Source: Altererythrobacter sp.
GTDB taxonomy: Bacteria; Pseudomonadota; Alphaproteobacteria; Sphingomonadales; Sphingomonadaceae
Length of the DNA stretch: 14,675 nucleotides
Assembly (NCBI GenBank): GCA_024636575.1
Contig: JAGXGU010000104.1
Coordinates: 1 to 14,675, forward strand
Direction: 5' to 3'
The notes beneath the pieces were generated by a model that had not been told where the DNA came from, did no database searches, and worked only from the letters and a program-made list of their open reading frames with translations. Shown piece by piece: positions 13,096 through 14,675 of this stretch. The position numbers and the translations under genes were made by a program. Position 1 is the first letter of the stretch. Each line of letters starts with the position of its first letter.

Positions 13096-14675
13096 TCATC
13101 CGGCCAGCAGACTCGCGTTACCCCCTGCCGCCGTGGTGTCGATGCAGACGACCCTTTCGGTGGCGAAACGGGCCACGTAATGCGGGCCGCCGGCCTTGGG
13201 GCCGGTGCCGGACAATCCCTCCCCGCCGAACGGCTGGCTTTCCACCACCGCACCGATCTGGTTGCGATTGACGTAGAAATTCCCGACCTTTGCGCGCGCT
13301 TCGACAAACCGCCGGGTTGCGTCGATCCGGCTGTGCAGGCCCAGCGTCAACCCGTATCCGGTGGCGTTGATATCATCCACCACTTGCCCCAGCTGCTCGG
13401 AACGATACCGGACGATATGCAGGATCGGGCCGAAGTTTTCCCGCCTCAGATCCAGGATCGAATTAAGTTCCATGATGGTCGGCGCAACGAAACAACCCTT
13501 GGTTGTCAGCGAATTTACGCCGCGCGGCAATTTGCGTTGCCACACCGCGTAACCGGCTTTCTTGCGGCGGGCGACATGCCGGTCCAGCGCGGCCTTCGCG
13601 TCCGGATCAATCACCGGCCCGACATCGGTCGCCAGAATCGCCGGATCGCCGATTTCCAGCGCTTCGAACGCACCGATGATCATCGCCAGCATGTGATCGG
13701 CCACGTCATCCTGCAGATAGAGCATGCGCAGCGCCGAGCAGCGCTGGCCCGCGCTCTGGAACGCGCTGCCGACCACATCGCGGGCCACCTGTTCGGGCAG
13801 GGCGGAGCTGTCGACGATCATCGCGTTCTGGCCGCCGGTTTCCGCGATGAAGGTGGCGATCGGCCCGTCGCGCGCGGCCAGGCTGCGGTTGATGGCGCGC
13901 GCGGTGTCGGTCGATCCGGTGAAGGCGACGCCCGCCAGTCGCGGATCGGAGGTAATCATCGCGCCGACATCGCCCGCGCCGGGGATCAGCTGGAACACCT
14001 CGTCCGGGATGCCTGCTTCGTGGCACAATTTGACCGCCAGCGCGGCGATCAGCGGGGTCTGTTCAGCCGGCTTGGCGATCACACTATTGCCTGCCGCAAG
14101 CGCCGCCGCCGCCGGACCGATGAAGATCGCCAGCGGAAAATTCCACGGGCTGATGGTCGCGAACACGCCGCGTCCGGCCAGCGACAGGCGGTTTTCCTCC
14201 CCCGTCGGACCCGGCAGGATCGTCGGCGCGGCGAACAACCGGCGCCCTTCGGCCGCGTAATAACGCAGGAAATCGACCGCCTCGCGCAGTTCCAGCACCC
14301 CGTCGGGCAGGGTCTTGCCCGCTTCGCGCTGGCACAGCGACAGGAATTCGTCAGTGTGTTCTTCAAACAGATCCGCCGCTGCCTCCAGCAGGATCGCGCG
14401 CTTTTCGCCGCCCAGCGCGTTCCAGCCCGGCTGAATCGCCTCCGCGCGGGTGAACGCGTCGGCCACTTCCTCTGCCAGCGCATCGCGCCGGGTGCCGATT
14501 TCCACCGACAGGTCGTGCGGCATGGTGATCGGCGCGACTTCGCCCTCTGCGTCCGAAACGAAGGTGGGCTGTGCGTGCCAGCGCCGCGATTCCAGCGCCG
14601 CGACGCGGGTCATCAGTGGTTCACGCACCAGCGGATCGCTGAGGTCGATCCCCGCACTGTTGATCCGCCCGGGGA
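13096..14675 (-). CDS. putA: Bifunctional PutA, C-terminal P5C dehydrogenase part (5' end beyond window)
   Basis: PutA oxidises proline to glutamate; the visible part is the L-glutamate-gamma-semialdehyde dehydrogenase domain. The frame is open to the right edge with no stop, and the residues upstream of the first possible start (GTG 14628) read GRINSAGIDLSDPLV. This is the linker between the proline dehydrogenase and aldehyde dehydrogenase domains of PutA, so the gene continues outside. ALDH motifs, numbered from 14628, are SPWNFP (160-165), KPAEQTP, FTGST, AETGGQNAM with Glu263, and SAGQRCSALR with catalytic Cys297. Near the C-terminus are QPFGGEGLSGTGPKAGGP and DTTAAGGNASLLAG, the typical PutA ending, so no extra C-terminal domain is present. 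Whether an N-terminal DNA-binding domain exists cannot be seen. Confidence 0.95.
   Translation of the reverse strand, partial: PGRINSAGIDLSDPLVREPLMTRVAALESRRWHAQPTFVSDAEGEVAPITMPHDLSVEIGTRRDALAEEVADAFTRAEAIQPGWNALGGEKRAILLEAAADLFEEHTDEFLSLCQREAGKTLPDGVLELREAVDFLRYYAAEGRRLFAAPTILPGPTGEENRLSLAGRGVFATISPWNFPLAIFIGPAAAALAAGNSVIAKPAEQTPLIAALAVKLCHEAGIPDEVFQLIPGAGDVGAMITSDPRLAGVAFTGSTDTARAINRSLAARDGPIATFIAETGGQNAMIVDSSALPEQVARDVVGSAFQSAGQRCSALRMLYLQDDVADHMLAMIIGAFEALEIGDPAILATDVGPVIDPDAKAALDRHVARRKKAGYAVWQRKLPRGVNSLTTKGCFVAPTIMELNSILDLRRENFGPILHIVRYRSEQLGQVVDDINATGYGLTLGLHSRIDATRRFVEARAKVGNFYVNRNQIGAVVESQPFGGEGLSGTGPKAGGPHYVARFATERVVCIDTTAAGGNASLLAG

Noticed and set aside
1..14675. CRISPR array, toxin-antitoxin, prophage or biosynthetic cluster
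   Set aside because: No regularly spaced repeats, no paired small genes and no phage or assembly-line enzyme signatures were seen.

Overview
The window looks like a chromosomal segment of an alphaproteobacterium. It is most likely a sphingomonad, perhaps Erythrobacteraceae. I infer this from the high G+C content, the strong GC third-position bias, the gene types present (a YdcH/DUF465 protein, a YbbN-type thioredoxin next to a LON substrate-binding protein, a minimal YggT protein next to folD, bifunctional PutA), and a palindromic repeat at 11073-11118 of a kind I know from alphaproteobacterial intergenic DNA. No database could be consulted.

Left edge (1-563): the last 35 codons of an IS5-family-like transposase and an AT-rich probable insertion-sequence end. 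A gene-free stretch follows, holding a long inverted-repeat element (321-442). Then come a small YdcH-family protein (564-809) and a sulfotransferase-fold protein (903-1811), both on the plus strand.

Central plus-strand cluster (1915-5969): argB (arginine biosynthesis), a small lipoprotein, a YggT-family membrane protein, folD (one-carbon metabolism), a second lipoprotein with an NTF2/SnoaL-like look, and a MarC-family membrane protein. Junctions are tight (3-nt gap, two 4-nt overlaps, 5-nt gap). The exception is the 98-nt gap before yggT, which carries a cluster of CTGTATCA repeats and probably a second promoter. On the minus strand, converging on marC, is a two-gene unit: a thioredoxin-TPR protein (7512-6595) followed by a LON substrate-binding-domain protein (6590-5979).

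Metal/CO2 region (7774-11071): a complete tRNA-Gly(GCC), a secreted alpha-carbonic anhydrase, and a TonB-dependent receptor whose plug resembles the ZnuD zinc-receptor group. A zinc enzyme beside a probable zinc receptor, with two matched 11-bp inverted repeats around the receptor start, is the most interesting context here. It is best read as a possible zinc-homeostasis locus.

Right part (11151-14675, minus strand): a saccharopine-dehydrogenase-like/trans-acting enoyl reductase-like oxidoreductase, dcd (dCTP deaminase), and the C-terminal part of putA, which runs off the right edge. Most of the window is ordinary housekeeping content. I found no convincing undescribed multi-gene system; the items worth checking are regulatory and repeat structures and unusual residues in the carbonic anhydrase.
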